In this document: piece after piece, positions 16,635 to 26,138 of the stretch
Layout of the letters: the number at the start of each line of letters is the position of its first letter
Numbering within the stretch: position 1 is the stretch's first letter
Assembly (NCBI RefSeq): GCF_019801015.1
Contig: NZ_JAHVJZ010000001.1
Span: 372,001-436,000 of the forward strand
Direction: 5' to 3'
Source: Marinobacter nauticus
Lineage (GTDB): Bacteria > Pseudomonadota > Gammaproteobacteria > Enterobacterales > Shewanellaceae
Length of the DNA stretch: 64,000 nt
Translations under genes and position numbers: made by a program
The notes under the pieces: model-generated
The model's input: only the letters and a program-made list of their open reading frames with translations
Told to the model about the DNA's origin: nothing
Database searches by the model: none

Positions 16635-18401
16635 ATGCAAAAGGGACTTTCACGTCGTCACTTTCTCAAAATGTCGGCCATCGGTGCCGGCAGTACGGTG
16701 CTTTCCGTTGGCCTGAACGGCTGCGGAAGCGATAACGACAATGCCGAACAGGCCGCCGCGGTGCGCTTTGACCACGGTGTGGCCAGTGGCGACCCCACCA
16801 CCAACGCACTGATCCTCTGGACCCGGGTGACGCCGGACGAAGCGGGTGAGGTGACGGTTTACTGGGAAGTCGCCACGGACTCCGGGTTCAGTGAGTTGGT
16901 CAACACCGGAGAAACCGTCACTGACGCGTCCCGGGATTACACCGTTAAGGTGGATGCCGCCGGACTGGAGTCCGGACAACATTACTACTATCGCTTCGGT
17001 GTGGGAGAGACACTATCGCCTGTCGGCCATGCCAAAACCTTGCCCGTTGGGGCGGTGGCGTCGGTAAAACTGGCGGTGGTCAGCTGCGCCAACTATCCGG
17101 CAGGCCATTTCCATGCATATCAGGGCGTCGCGGAAGAAACCGTGGACGCGGTTCTGCACCTTGGTGACTATCTCTATGAGTATGGCCAGGGCGGTTACGC
17201 CAGTGAAGATGCGGCTGAAATGGGTCGCCAAGTGCTGCCCGCCAATGAGCTGCTTTCCCTGGACGACTATCGTATCCGCTACGCCCAATACCGCACCGAT
17301 ACCCAGCTGCAGGCTGCCCATGCCGCTCACGCCTTTATCGCGGTGTGGGACGATCATGAGATCGCCAATGACGCCTGGCGGGAAGGGGCGGAAAACCACA
17401 ACGAAGGGGAGGGGGAATACGATGCCCGCCAATTGGCCGCACTGCAGGCCTACTTCGAGTGGATGCCAATCCGGCCGCCGGGCAGCAGTGAAACCAGTGA
17501 CACCATCTACCGGAGTTTTGCTTTTGGTGAACTCGTCGCACTGCATATGCTGGACACCCGGGTGATTGGTCGTGACCAGCAGTTGGACTACGCCACTTAC
17601 ATGGACCCGGCGACCGGCGGCTTTGATGCTGAACGATTTGTGGCGGAGGTCAGCGACCCCAACCGCACCTTGCTGGGCGCAGAGCAGCTCACCTGGTTGC
17701 AGGGCACTCTGCTCAGTAACAGCGCCACCTGGCAGGTACTGGGGCAGCAGGTGCTGATGGGCCGGATGGTGTTGCCCGCGGCGATCGCCACCCAGCAGAT
17801 CAGCATCCAGGAGTTTGCGGACCTGGCCTACATCGCCCAGCTGGCACAGCGTGCTCAGGCTGGAGACACGCTGACTCAGGAGGAGCAGGCGTATCTGTTG
17901 GCCAATGCGCACCGGCTGACGCCGGAGGTGATTGCTATGCTGCAGCTGCCCAGCATTCCGTACAACCTGGATGCCTGGGATGGCTACGCGTACGAGCGTG
18001 AAGTGGTACTGGGCACCGCCTTAGCGGCCAACAGCAATCTGGTGGTGTTGGCGGGCGATACCCACAACGCCTGGGCCAACAATCTGTCCGATGCCAGCGG
18101 AAATCCGGTCGGGGTTGAGTTCGCTACCGCATCAGTCAGTTCTCCCGGTCTGGAGGAATACCTCAATATCGCGCCGGAAGATGTGGTGGCAACCGAAGCG
18201 GGCATTGCCTCCCTGGTTGAAGGGCTGGAATACCTCAATGCCGCAGACCGGGGCTATATGACCGTCACCTTTACGGCCGACAAGGCCGTGGCGCAGTGGC
18301 GTTTTGTGGCGGACATCAAGTCCGACATCTATCAGCTGAATGGCGAACGCAGCCACGGTGCGGTGGTTAAGGCGGGGCAGAAGCGCATCGCTGAACTCTG
18401 A
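16635..18401 (+). CDS. phoD: PhoD-type alkaline phosphatase/phosphodiesterase, Tat-exported lipoprotein
   Basis: Hydrolyses phosphomono- and diesters outside the cytoplasm. 588 residues. The start at 16635 is set by AAGGA eight bases upstream; the N-terminus is SRRHFLKMSAIGAG, a twin-arginine signal, ending in LNGC, a lipobox. An N-terminal PhoD domain (VASGDPTTNALILWTRV) precedes the metallophosphatase core: VVSCANYPAGHFHAY, LHLGDYLYEYG, AVWDDHEIANDAW and LAGDTHNAWANNL. These carry the metal ligands typical of the family. The coexistence of Tat motif and lipobox suggests membrane tethering after folding in the cytoplasm. Confidence 0.93.
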   Translation: MQKGLSRRHFLKMSAIGAGSTVLSVGLNGCGSDNDNAEQAAAVRFDHGVASGDPTTNALILWTRVTPDEAGEVTVYWEVATDSGFSELVNTGETVTDASRDYTVKVDAAGLESGQHYYYRFGVGETLSPVGHAKTLPVGAVASVKLAVVSCANYPAGHFHAYQGVAEETVDAVLHLGDYLYEYGQGGYASEDAAEMGRQVLPANELLSLDDYRIRYAQYRTDTQLQAAHAAHAFIAVWDDHEIANDAWREGAENHNEGEGEYDARQLAALQAYFEWMPIRPPGSSETSDTIYRSFAFGELVALHMLDTRVIGRDQQLDYATYMDPATGGFDAERFVAEVSDPNRTLLGAEQLTWLQGTLLSNSATWQVLGQQVLMGRMVLPAAIATQQISIQEFADLAYIAQLAQRAQAGDTLTQEEQAYLLANAHRLTPEVIAMLQLPSIPYNLDAWDGYAYEREVVLGTALAANSNLVVLAGDTHNAWANNLSDASGNPVGVEFATASVSSPGLEEYLNIAPEDVVATEAGIASLVEGLEYLNAADRGYMTVTFTADKAVAQWRFVADIKSDIYQLNGERSHGAVVKAGQKRIAEL

Positions 18402-18427
18402 AGCCCCGCCAGAACGGTATCGAAGAT

Positions 18428-18459
18428 AAACGGCCCGCTGCCTTGGCAGCGGGCCGTTT
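18428..18459. terminator. Terminator after phoD
   Basis: 15-bp perfect stem AAACGGCCCGCTGCC with a TT loop and complementary arm ending GTTT, 26 bases after the phoD stop. Confidence 0.88.
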
Positions 18460-19068
18460 GCTTTGATTGGCGATGAGTGAAATCGATGATGATTTCCTTA
18501 GGTTCTCCCGGTTCCTTGTACATGGGTCTGATAAAGCTCGGGAACCCAAATGGTCGAAAGGGATGACAACCATAGGCATCGTTAGACGCCCATTAAGCAG
18601 TGCTAATACTGAATTAACGTTTCTTCACGGTTGACCCGAAAGCGAACAAGACAGCCAGCGGTTTCGTGAAACTGTGCCATCGAAGAACTGTGTGGAGTGT
18701 AAGGCACTTGTAAGATCGCAAGAAAAGGAATTATCGAAGGATTTTGGTCGTGGTACCTTGCGCCTCGCCAAACTTCAGAGGGCCGGCTCGGGCTTTGAGA
18801 ATACAAGGATGGAATCAGGCCATTTTTCTGTAGCCTCTCGGGAGCTTATTTTTTGTATTGCCTTTGATTCTTTGCTCGCAGACCCAAACCAGTCCCGCCA
18901 AATATCCGGCAATCGGTGTTTTGAGCATTTTTGCAACAAGTTTTAAGACCAGACTGAAATTAACAAGTTCATGCACAGCAAAAGTGTCTAAACTGCAGAA
19001 GCAGCGACGGGTTCTGTCGTTAGTTCTGGCACGGTCTTTTCATGTGTATGCACGCAAGGAGGAGAGTT
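18460..19068. other. Gene-poor intergenic stretch
   Basis: About 600 bases with lower GC than the flanks and no reading frame with a ribosome site, codon pattern or recognisable motif on either strand. It contains several short stop-interrupted frames only. It may be a decayed gene or a long 5' region for the small gene at 19069. Confidence 0.5.
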
Positions 19069-19206
19069 ATGCCTAAACCATTCAAAGGTGCAATCATTGC
19101 CAGTATGCTCACTGGTACACTGACATTTGCTCTTATAAAAATGTGGCCTCTGGCGCTGTTGACAGTGCTGTTGGCCGAAAGGCTTTCACGAGTCGAGGCG
19201 GAATAA
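19069..19206 (+). CDS. Putative 45-residue single-span membrane peptide
   Basis: A short frame preceded by an almost ideal ribosome site, AAGGAGGAGAG, four bases before the ATG (from the central AGGAG about eight). The peptide begins MPKPFKGAIIASML, continues with a hydrophobic stretch of about 30 residues interrupted by one Lys (ALIKMWPLALLTVLL) and ends in a charged tail RLSRVEAE. That layout (basic start, hydrophobic middle, acidic end) is typical of small inner-membrane proteins. No family is recognised. It stands alone in a gene-poor region, which makes the ribosome site the main evidence. Confidence 0.55.
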   Translation: MPKPFKGAIIASMLTGTLTFALIKMWPLALLTVLLAERLSRVEAE

Positions 19207-19564
19207 CGAAAAGCAAGGTTTTGGGCAGCTGGTTGTTTGGATGTCGCAGGAACGTCAACGGATATCCCAAGTAGCAAGGAAAGCCCACCACTTTTCATGG
19301 CCGACTCCTAACGTCGACAGCCTGTGAATGTAAGACGACTTCAGGCCTTGCCTGCGTCAGCCAAGAGTGAATCAAGCGTTGCAATCTTTCCATGGTCCGG
19401 ATACCGCTGTTTGCATCTGTTTTCTACGTTTTTCGGATGTCTCCAATCCGCTCGCCAAACTTCTGCAAGAAAATGGGACCAATGGTTTTAGTGGGAGTGC
19501 TGTTGTGGCTATGGTGAAAGCTAGGCTGGCAAGAGAAAACTGAAGATTGATAAACGCGATGATG
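19207..19564. other. Intergenic stretch without recognisable genes
   Basis: Between the small membrane peptide gene and the sulP terminator. No convincing frame, RNA gene or repeat is visible; composition is closer to AT-rich non-coding DNA than to the flanking genes. Confidence 0.5.
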
Positions 19565-19591
19565 AAAAAACCCGGGACTGAGCCCGGGTTT
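19565..19591 (-). terminator. Terminator of the SulP transporter gene
   Basis: Stem AAACCCGGG / CCCGGGTTT with loop ACTGAG; on the minus strand the hairpin is followed by a T-run. It lies about 120 bases after the transporter stop. Confidence 0.85.
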
Positions 19592-19713
19592 GTCCGTTAT
19601 TTGCAGGGAACGGAAGCCGGCACACTGTGTGAGGGGAGGTGTCCCGGCGTAACGAGTACAATACGTCGATTCAGATGGACTCGACAGCGACTCGATCACA
19701 TTTCCTTACATTC

Positions 19714-21462
19714 TCACCGTTTATCAGTGCCTTGCAGGTTCCAAAGCACCTCTTCCAGCGTCGGGAAAAAGCGCAACACGCCATCAATGGGCGTGACGCC
19801 CGCCTTAGCCAGGGTTTTCAGCGGCTGAAACTGCAGTTCGCACACCATCAGCTGGGTACGATTCTCCCGGCACTGCTCAATCAGTTTGTTCAACGCTGAA
19901 AGGCCACCGGCATCCAGCAACGCCACGCTGTACATCTGCAGCACGATGGTATGGCAGTCCTTACTGAGCAGGCTGATTTCACCAAACACGTTGTCGGCAG
20001 CGGCAAAGAACAGCGGGCCTTCCACCTTGAGCACGGCGGTACCCGCTGGCAGGGACTGGCGGACGAAACGCTGATCCTCGCTGATGTCCCGGACCCGGGT
20101 CATCTCGGCCACCTCTTTCATAAACAGCAGGGCCGCCAGCGCGATGCCCACACTGATGGCGATCACCATGTCGAAGATCACCGTCAGGCCAAAGCAGATC
20201 AGGAACACCGCAATGTCACTGCGCGGCGCGGTTTTCAGCAGGTGCACCGCTTTGGGGGCTTCACTCATGTTCCACGCCACCATCAGTAGCAGGGCAGCCA
20301 TGGCGGACATCGGGATGTAGGCCAGAACCCCGGTCAGGGCCACCAGGGCCAGCAACACCACCAGTGAGTGGATCATGCCGGACACCGGACTCTGGCCCCC
20401 GGCTTTGACGTTGGCGGCGGAGCGGGCGATGGCAGCGGTGGCCGGAATGCCGCCAAAGAACGGGGCGATGATGTTGCCCAGCCCCTGGCCCAGCAACTCA
20501 CTGTTGGCGCTGTGCCGGGTACGGGTCATGCCATCCAGCACCACCGCACAAAGCAGCGATTCAATGGCGCCCAGCATGGCGATAGCGAAGGCGGAGGGGA
20601 GCAGTGCCTGAATCAGGCTCCAGGACAGGGCCAGTGGGGCGCCATCCGGACCGGGTTGCTGCCAGGGCCAGGCGAGCTCCGGCAACACCGGGGGAATGCC
20701 AAAGCCGCTGGTGCCATCTGGCAGGGTGTAGCTGAACCGGCTGCCGATGGTGTCGACGCCAAGGCCCTGTTGATTAAGGTAGAGGCCAAGCAGGCTGCCA
20801 ATCACCACCGCAGGGAGGTGCGCGGGGATCGGCAGTTTGAGCCGCGGCCAGAGCAGCATGGTGGCAAGCGTCACGGCGGCCACCAGCAGGCTGGGCCAAT
20901 GCAGGGTGGGGGCGGCGTGGATCAGTGCGGCAACCTTCTGCCAGTAATGCTCTGGCATGGCATCAATAGTGAGACCAAAGAAATCTTTGAACTGCAACGT
21001 GGCGATCACCACACCGATACCCGCGGTAAAGCCCAGGGTGATCGATTCGGGGATGTACTGAATCAGTCGGCCCAGGCGCAGCAGCGCCATAGCAATCAGG
21101 ATCATCCCGGACATGACGGTGGCCAGCAGCAACCCGGCCAGTCCGTATTGCTGGGCGATGGGGTAGAGCAGCACCACAAAGGCGGCGGTGGGGCCGGAGA
21201 TGCTGAAGCGTGAGCCACCGGTCAAGGCGATAATAAAACCACCGATGATGGCGGTGTAAAGCCCGTACTGGGGCGGTACGCCGCTGGCGATGGCCAGCGC
21301 CATGGCCAGGGGAATGGCGATGATGCCAACGGTAATGCCCGCCAGCAGGTCCTGACCGAATCGGCGGCCATTGTAAGGCGTGGCAACGCAGGACTGAGAC
21401 AGTGCGTCGCCGATCTTCAATGAGAACAGATGAGCTCTATGTGGCACGATGAAAACCCGCAA
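19714..21462 (-). CDS. SulP family anion permease with STAS domain
   Basis: Inner-membrane transporter of sulfate, bicarbonate or related anions. About 582 residues: the N-terminal SulP motif DLLAGITVGIIAIPLAMALAIASGVPPQYGLYT, read here in pieces, then more than ten hydrophobic helices with the GSRFSISGPTAAFVV signature, and a cytoplasmic STAS domain at the C-terminus (TAVLKVEGPLFFAAADNV; VLQMYSVALLDAGG) that would regulate transport. The annotated 5' end is a TTG without a ribosome site; the true start may be a few codons inside. No sulfur-assimilation gene adjoins it, so the anion is uncertain. Confidence 0.9.
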   Translation of the reverse strand: MRVFIVPHRAHLFSLKIGDALSQSCVATPYNGRRFGQDLLAGITVGIIAIPLAMALAIASGVPPQYGLYTAIIGGFIIALTGGSRFSISGPTAAFVVLLYPIAQQYGLAGLLLATVMSGMILIAMALLRLGRLIQYIPESITLGFTAGIGVVIATLQFKDFFGLTIDAMPEHYWQKVAALIHAAPTLHWPSLLVAAVTLATMLLWPRLKLPIPAHLPAVVIGSLLGLYLNQQGLGVDTIGSRFSYTLPDGTSGFGIPPVLPELAWPWQQPGPDGAPLALSWSLIQALLPSAFAIAMLGAIESLLCAVVLDGMTRTRHSANSELLGQGLGNIIAPFFGGIPATAAIARSAANVKAGGQSPVSGMIHSLVVLLALVALTGVLAYIPMSAMAALLLMVAWNMSEAPKAVHLLKTAPRSDIAVFLICFGLTVIFDMVIAISVGIALAALLFMKEVAEMTRVRDISEDQRFVRQSLPAGTAVLKVEGPLFFAAADNVFGEISLLSKDCHTIVLQMYSVALLDAGGLSALNKLIEQCRENRTQLMVCELQFQPLKTLAKAGVTPIDGVLRFFPTLEEVLWNLQGTDKR

Positions 21463-21632
21463 AGAAAGAGGAGGGTTGGCAAGAGGCCGTTATAGTAGTG
21501 CCTCAAAATTCGCGCCAGTGTGACCGGTGTCGCATTTGTATGCACTGTCACTTTTCTTTGCGGGTGCGCTGTGATTGCGGGCGCCCTGGCCATCTCCCCG
21601 GGTTGCGCCAGATCACAGTTTTATCGCTGGGG

Positions 21633-23015
21633 CTATTCCGCTTTGCTTTTGGCCAGTCGTCGGCTCAGGGCGGGCTGGCTTAAGCCCAGCAGGGCGGCAG
21701 CGGCGCTTTGATTGCCTGCCGTTCGGCTCATCGCTTCGGCAATCAGCAAGTCGCTGACCTGAGCCAACGTGGGTAATTCGGCAGGAAACACCAGACGATC
21801 GGGGGTGGAGATCGGCGGGGCGGCCTTAACCAGGGCACTGAATGGGTCCAGACACAGGTTGGCACCGGTGCTGCGACTGACCGCGTCGTAAGCCAGCGCC
21901 TCCAGTTCCCGCACATTTCCGGGGAAGGGGTAGGCTTTCAGAATGGGGAATATCGCTTCGTCGATCTGCAGCGGCGCTTTGTCCAGATCCTCACAGGCCT
22001 GATGTACGAAGTGGCTGAGCAGCAAAGGCAGATCTGCCGGGCGCATTCGCAGCGGCGGTACTTTGATCTGATGGGCCCGCAGGCGGTAGTACAGGTCCTC
22101 TTTCAGTCGACCGGCTTCAAACAGGCTGTCCAGCGGCGCGGTGGCGCTGCAGACGATACGGCACTGGCATTGCAGGCTGCGATCCGAGCCGATGGGGTAG
22201 TATTCGCCGGTTTGCAGCAGGGTCACCAGTTTGTTTTGGATCTCCGGCGCCAGTTGATCCACGCCATCGAGGAACAGCACGCCGTTCCCGGCGCTGCGGA
22301 CCATGCCGGCCCGGTGGCTGTCGGCGCCGGCAAAGGCACCTTTGACGTGACCGAACAGGGTGTCATCCAGACTGGTGGCATCCAGGCTGGCCAGCTTCAC
22401 TGAAACAAAGGGTTCGTCGGGGCTGCTGGTTTGGTGGATGGCCCGGGCCAGCAGCGATTTGCCGCTGCCGGTTTCGCCACATATCGCCATCGGCTGCCGG
22501 CTGACTGAGAGCGCTTCGATGTATCGGAAGATGTCGAGCATCGACTCACTGCTGGTGAGGATGGCGGAGAAGGCCTGGGGGGTTTTCAGCAGCTTGTCGA
22601 GAAACCGGCTGCTCAGGGTCAGGTAGGCCTGTTCCAGATTGGCGATCTCCAGCGCTCGTTTTACGCTGGCGGCCATCGCTGCCACTTCGCCGGTTTTGAC
22701 GAAGAAGTCGTAGGCACCTTTGCGCATGCAGCGTACGGCGGTGTCCACTTCATTGACGCCGGTAATGATGATCACCCGAATCTGTGGGTGCTGCTGTCGG
22801 ATCTGTTCAAGCAGCATCTCGCCACTGACGTAGGGCATGGTCAGATCCAGCAGCACCAATGAGAAGGGGCTCTGGCTGAGACGGTCCATCACTTTGCGGC
22901 TGTCCAGGCAGGTCTCCAGCATGGCGTCGGGCACCAGCCGGTTCAGGGTCATTGTCATGCTGCGCAGCCAGCTGGCTTCGTCGTCAACGATCAGAATCGA
23001 TTTGGTGTGGCTCAT
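21633..23015 (-). CDS. Response regulator with atypical sigma-54-type AAA+ domain and Fis HTH
   Basis: 460 residues: receiver domain (ILIVDDEASW, phospho-acceptor Asp in LVLLDLTMPY, Lys in DFFVKTGE), AAA+ domain and a C-terminal Fis-type helix-turn-helix (NQSAAAALLGLSQPALSRRL). Walker A is GETGSGKS. Two key motifs deviate: the sigma-54 contact loop reads GAFAGA instead of GAFTGA (near residue 227), and Walker B reads FLDGVDQL, with Gly in place of the catalytic Glu (near residue 248). The start overlaps the sensor kinase stop in ATGA, with AGGAGG upstream, so the pair is translationally coupled. It may be ATPase-weak or sigma-54-independent. Confidence 0.88.
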   Translation of the reverse strand: MSHTKSILIVDDEASWLRSMTMTLNRLVPDAMLETCLDSRKVMDRLSQSPFSLVLLDLTMPYVSGEMLLEQIRQQHPQIRVIIITGVNEVDTAVRCMRKGAYDFFVKTGEVAAMAASVKRALEIANLEQAYLTLSSRFLDKLLKTPQAFSAILTSSESMLDIFRYIEALSVSRQPMAICGETGSGKSLLARAIHQTSSPDEPFVSVKLASLDATSLDDTLFGHVKGAFAGADSHRAGMVRSAGNGVLFLDGVDQLAPEIQNKLVTLLQTGEYYPIGSDRSLQCQCRIVCSATAPLDSLFEAGRLKEDLYYRLRAHQIKVPPLRMRPADLPLLLSHFVHQACEDLDKAPLQIDEAIFPILKAYPFPGNVRELEALAYDAVSRSTGANLCLDPFSALVKAAPPISTPDRLVFPAELPTLAQVSDLLIAEAMSRTAGNQSAAAALLGLSQPALSRRLAKSKAE

Positions 23016-24976
23016 GCCAGGGCCTCCTGGGCAAACAGAATGCGGATCCGGGTGCCTTGGCCCGGCGCGGAGTCGATGGTCATCCTGGCGTGGTGTTCGG
23101 TCAGAATGCGGGCGCAGACGGCCATACCCAGTCCGGTGCCGCCTTCAGCGCGGCGGGTGGTGAAGAAGGGCTCGGTCAGGCGCTCCTGAACTTCGGCGGT
23201 CATGCCGTGGCCGTTGTCTTCCACCTCCAGGTAGGCTTGGCCATCCGTAATGCCAGTGCGGATACAAAGTTGCCCTCCCGCAGTGGGCAGGGCCAGACAG
23301 GCGTTCTGAATCAGGTTGATCAACACCTGCTCCATCGCCTGCTGCTGCGCCGCGATCATCGGCAGAGGTTCATGCAACTCGGTGGTCAGCTCAAACGCCT
23401 TGTGTTGATTGGTGGTGAGGCGCAAGGCGGTGGCCACCACACGATTCAGGCTGATGGGCTGGGTCAGGTGTTCATCGTCGCCCTGAGCGTAGCGCTTCAG
23501 GTCACTGACGATGGTGCTGATCCGCCTGGCACTGTCGTGGATGCTGTCCTGGCAATGGTTCAGCTCTTCCAGAGCGCGCTGTGGTGGCAGTCCGGCGATC
23601 TGCCAGAACGGATCTTCCTGCTCATAGGCGTCACACGCCAGGGCGATGTCCGGCAGAGCATCGGCCAGCAGCGCCACCTGTTGGAGGATCAGGCCGGTGG
23701 GGTTGTTGATCTCGTGGGCCACGCCCGCAGAGAGTTCACCCAGGCTGGCCAGCCGGCTGGCCTTTTCGTTTTCATGGCGCAACTGCACCTGCTCGGTAAT
23801 GTCCAGGCCCATTACCACCACCTGTTTCTGCAACAATGGGTGGCAGCGGATCTCCCAGTGACGGCCCTGGCCATCCTGATACTGCTCCACCGATGGGGTG
23901 CCGTGTTTGAGCACGTCGATAATAGCAGCGTCCAGATCCAACGGGCCGCGGGCGTTGCTCAACTGATGTTTGACCGACAGGAACGCTTTGGCCCTGTCGT
24001 TACCCCAGAGCCGGTTGCGTTGGGCGTCATAGAGACCAATCCCATGGGGCAGGCCATCCAATACCGACTGAAACTGACGCGACAGCATGGCATAGCCGTT
24101 CTCCGCCTTACGGCGTTGTACCAGCTCGTTGCGCAATTCCGAGTCACGGGCTTTCAGGCCGCGACTCATCCGCCATGTGACGATCATCCCCAGCAGTGAA
24201 ATGATGGCCACGGCGTAGGCCGCTTGGGTGTAGCGATCCTGGGTGGCTTCCAGATCCACTTTTTCCCGGCCAATGCCCAGCCACTGGTTGAGCAGGCGGT
24301 CGTATTCACCGCTGATCTTCATCTGACGCAACTGCTGGTTGATGTCGGCAATCAGGGCCTCATTTCCGGCGTAACTGATGAAGTTAAAGGAGCCATAGAT
24401 CAGCGGGTCCGACGCGGAGTGAACCCGATCGTATTTGGGTTGCAGGCGCCTCGCCACGTATTGCTCGGCGATCACCAGGTCAACCTGGCCCGCCTGCAAA
24501 CGGCGGAAGCCGGTTTCGTACAGGTCGACCGGCACCACTTCGAACGGCCAGTCCTTATCTTTGAGGAACACATCCACAAAGCTGCCCACCTTAACCGCAA
24601 TGCGCATACCAGCCAGCTGAGCCCAGTCGGTGATGTAGGGCTGAGACGGCAGCGAATACGCCTTGGCAAAAGTGGTAAAGATGGGGTCGGACTGAGGATG
24701 GGAGCGACGACGGTCCACCGGACTGACGGCCACCATCAGGTCGATTTCGTGCTGGTCCAGCTTGTCCAGCAGCGTCTGGAAATTGTGCCGGCGGATCTGC
24801 ACATCCTCGCCCAGGCGGCGGCCCAGGCGTAACGCCAGGTCAACGTGCAGACCGGTGTCGATGCCGTTCTGACGCCATTCAAACGGCGGTGTGTGGCTGT
24901 GAACACCAACAATAATGGGTTTGGCCAGTGCCAGGCCCGGCAACAGGGCCAGAAGCAAAAAGAGAAGACGATTCAT
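23012..24976 (-). CDS. Sensor histidine kinase with periplasmic SBP_bac_3 domain
   Basis: 654 residues. A signal peptide ending ALA precedes a periplasmic solute-binding type 3 fold (KPIIVGVHSHTPPFEW; IDLMVAVSP; RIAVKVGSFV) of the kind that binds amino acids or small organic acids. A single membrane span follows (AVAIISLLGMIVTW), then a PAS-like segment, a HisKA domain with the phospho-His in GELSAGVAHEINNPTG, and a HATPase domain with NLIQNACLAL, DNGHGM and GGTGLGMAV. It lies immediately upstream of its response regulator. The porin gene at 25080 is upstream on the same strand but separated by a terminator. The ligand is unknown. Confidence 0.92.
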   Translation of the reverse strand: MNRLLFLLLALLPGLALAKPIIVGVHSHTPPFEWRQNGIDTGLHVDLALRLGRRLGEDVQIRRHNFQTLLDKLDQHEIDLMVAVSPVDRRRSHPQSDPIFTTFAKAYSLPSQPYITDWAQLAGMRIAVKVGSFVDVFLKDKDWPFEVVPVDLYETGFRRLQAGQVDLVIAEQYVARRLQPKYDRVHSASDPLIYGSFNFISYAGNEALIADINQQLRQMKISGEYDRLLNQWLGIGREKVDLEATQDRYTQAAYAVAIISLLGMIVTWRMSRGLKARDSELRNELVQRRKAENGYAMLSRQFQSVLDGLPHGIGLYDAQRNRLWGNDRAKAFLSVKHQLSNARGPLDLDAAIIDVLKHGTPSVEQYQDGQGRHWEIRCHPLLQKQVVVMGLDITEQVQLRHENEKASRLASLGELSAGVAHEINNPTGLILQQVALLADALPDIALACDAYEQEDPFWQIAGLPPQRALEELNHCQDSIHDSARRISTIVSDLKRYAQGDDEHLTQPISLNRVVATALRLTTNQHKAFELTTELHEPLPMIAAQQQAMEQVLINLIQNACLALPTAGGQLCIRTGITDGQAYLEVEDNGHGMTAEVQERLTEPFFTTRRAEGGTGLGMAVCARILTEHHARMTIDSAPGQGTRIRILFAQEALA

Positions 24977-25026
24977 CGGGAGACATGATACCGACCGGGC
25001 TGTTAGAACGATGTTGCCCTGATCGC

Positions 25027-25060
25027 AAAAAGCCCGACTCAGCCAAAGGCCGGGTCGGGC
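25027..25060 (-). terminator. Terminator of the porin gene
   Basis: On the minus strand, stem GCCCGAC / GTCGGGC followed by a T-run; it lies 20 bases after the porin stop and before the sensor kinase gene. Confidence 0.85.
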
Positions 25061-25079
25061 GGGCGCCAGCTAACCGAAG

Positions 25080-26138
25080 TTAGAACTTGAAGTGCATGCC
25101 GACGGTGAACAGGTTGTCGGTGTCGTCATACAGAGTGGCAGAAGCGGTTTTCACTTCTGCATCAAATACGCTGTAGTGGGCAAACAGCTTGGTTTGCTTG
25201 GACAGGGCGTAGTCCGCACCCACGGCGTAGTTGGTTACCTTGGTGCTGTCCACAGTGGTCTTATCCAGACCGTCCAGGCTGCCCATCACTTTACCGATGT
25301 AGCCGCCGTTGCCGGAGTCATCCTGGCCGAAGCGGGCCTTCAGGCTCAGTTTGTCGGTCAGGCCGTAAGCCAGGTCGACAATAAAGCCGTTGCCATCCAG
25401 GTTGTCGAACTCAACGTCCTGAGTGTTCTGGTAGACGGCGCCCATTTTGAACTTGCCGATTTTGTACTGACCAGTAGCACGAATCGCTTCATCACCACCG
25501 ATGCCGGCGTTGTAGGCAACAGCGAAGAAGTACGGTTGGTTCTTCATCATCTTGTCGCCGTAGCTGACGGTCATGGAGTAGGGGTCAGCGTCTTTCGGGG
25601 CTTTACCGTCTTTGTAGTAGTCGTCTTCCAGCAGGTAGGAGCCGATGAACTGGAAGCCCGCCATGTTGGGGCTGAAGTACATCACCTGGTCGCCGTGGCG
25701 GTTGTTACCGGCCAGCAGACGGTTCATGTCGGTATTGGTCAGGTTGAACTGGTCAACTTTTCCTTCTGCCAGCATAAAGGCCTGGTCATGGCGACCGAAA
25801 ATCAGTCGGCCCAATTGATCGGACTGCAGGCCCAGGAAGGTGTTACGGGAGGAGAACGGGTCTTTGCCGTTGTCCTGATCCATGCCGTTAACCTGAACTT
25901 CGGCCTGGTACACCACCTTCAGGGTTTCGCTGACGGCGTGGCTGCCGCGGATCCCGATCATGGAGAAGTCGTTTTCAAGCTGAGTGCCTTCGCCGCCGCC
26001 CGGGTTAGAGGCAAAGCCGGTATCCGCGTGAGTTACGCTGGCGCGCAGTGCACCGTAGAATTGCGGCGCTTCGGCCTGTGCCATCAGGCTGGTGGCAGAC
26101 AAGGCAATAGCCAGAGTAGACAGCGCAAATTTGTTCAT
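25080..26138 (-). CDS. General outer-membrane porin (OmpC/OmpF-like)
   Basis: Trimeric 16-strand diffusion channel family. The preferred start, an ATG at 26138, follows GAGGGAT; another ATG lies one codon upstream. Signal peptide MNKFALSTLAIALSATSLMAQA, then EAPQFYGALRASVTHAD, a typical first strand. GIRGSHAVSETLKVVYQAE and FLGLQSDQLGRLIFGRHDQAF are the conserved porin motifs including the constriction-loop approach. The chain ends in a C-terminal Phe (VGMHFKF). About 352 residues, normal for the family. Its promoter shares the 26.15-26.5 kb region with the divergent fumarate reductase gene, so joint respiratory or catabolite control is possible. Confidence 0.92.
   Translation of the reverse strand: MNKFALSTLAIALSATSLMAQAEAPQFYGALRASVTHADTGFASNPGGGEGTQLENDFSMIGIRGSHAVSETLKVVYQAEVQVNGMDQDNGKDPFSSRNTFLGLQSDQLGRLIFGRHDQAFMLAEGKVDQFNLTNTDMNRLLAGNNRHGDQVMYFSPNMAGFQFIGSYLLEDDYYKDGKAPKDADPYSMTVSYGDKMMKNQPYFFAVAYNAGIGGDEAIRATGQYKIGKFKMGAVYQNTQDVEFDNLDGNGFIVDLAYGLTDKLSLKARFGQDDSGNGGYIGKVMGSLDGLDKTTVDSTKVTNYAVGADYALSKQTKLFAHYSVFDAEVKTASATLYDDTDNLFTVGMHFKF

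Noticed and set aside
18585-18591. GTTAGAC, an integron attC core-like heptamer in the gene-poor region
   Set aside because: No matching inverse core (RYYYAAC) at 60-140 bases and no integrase or cassette array in the window; likely chance.
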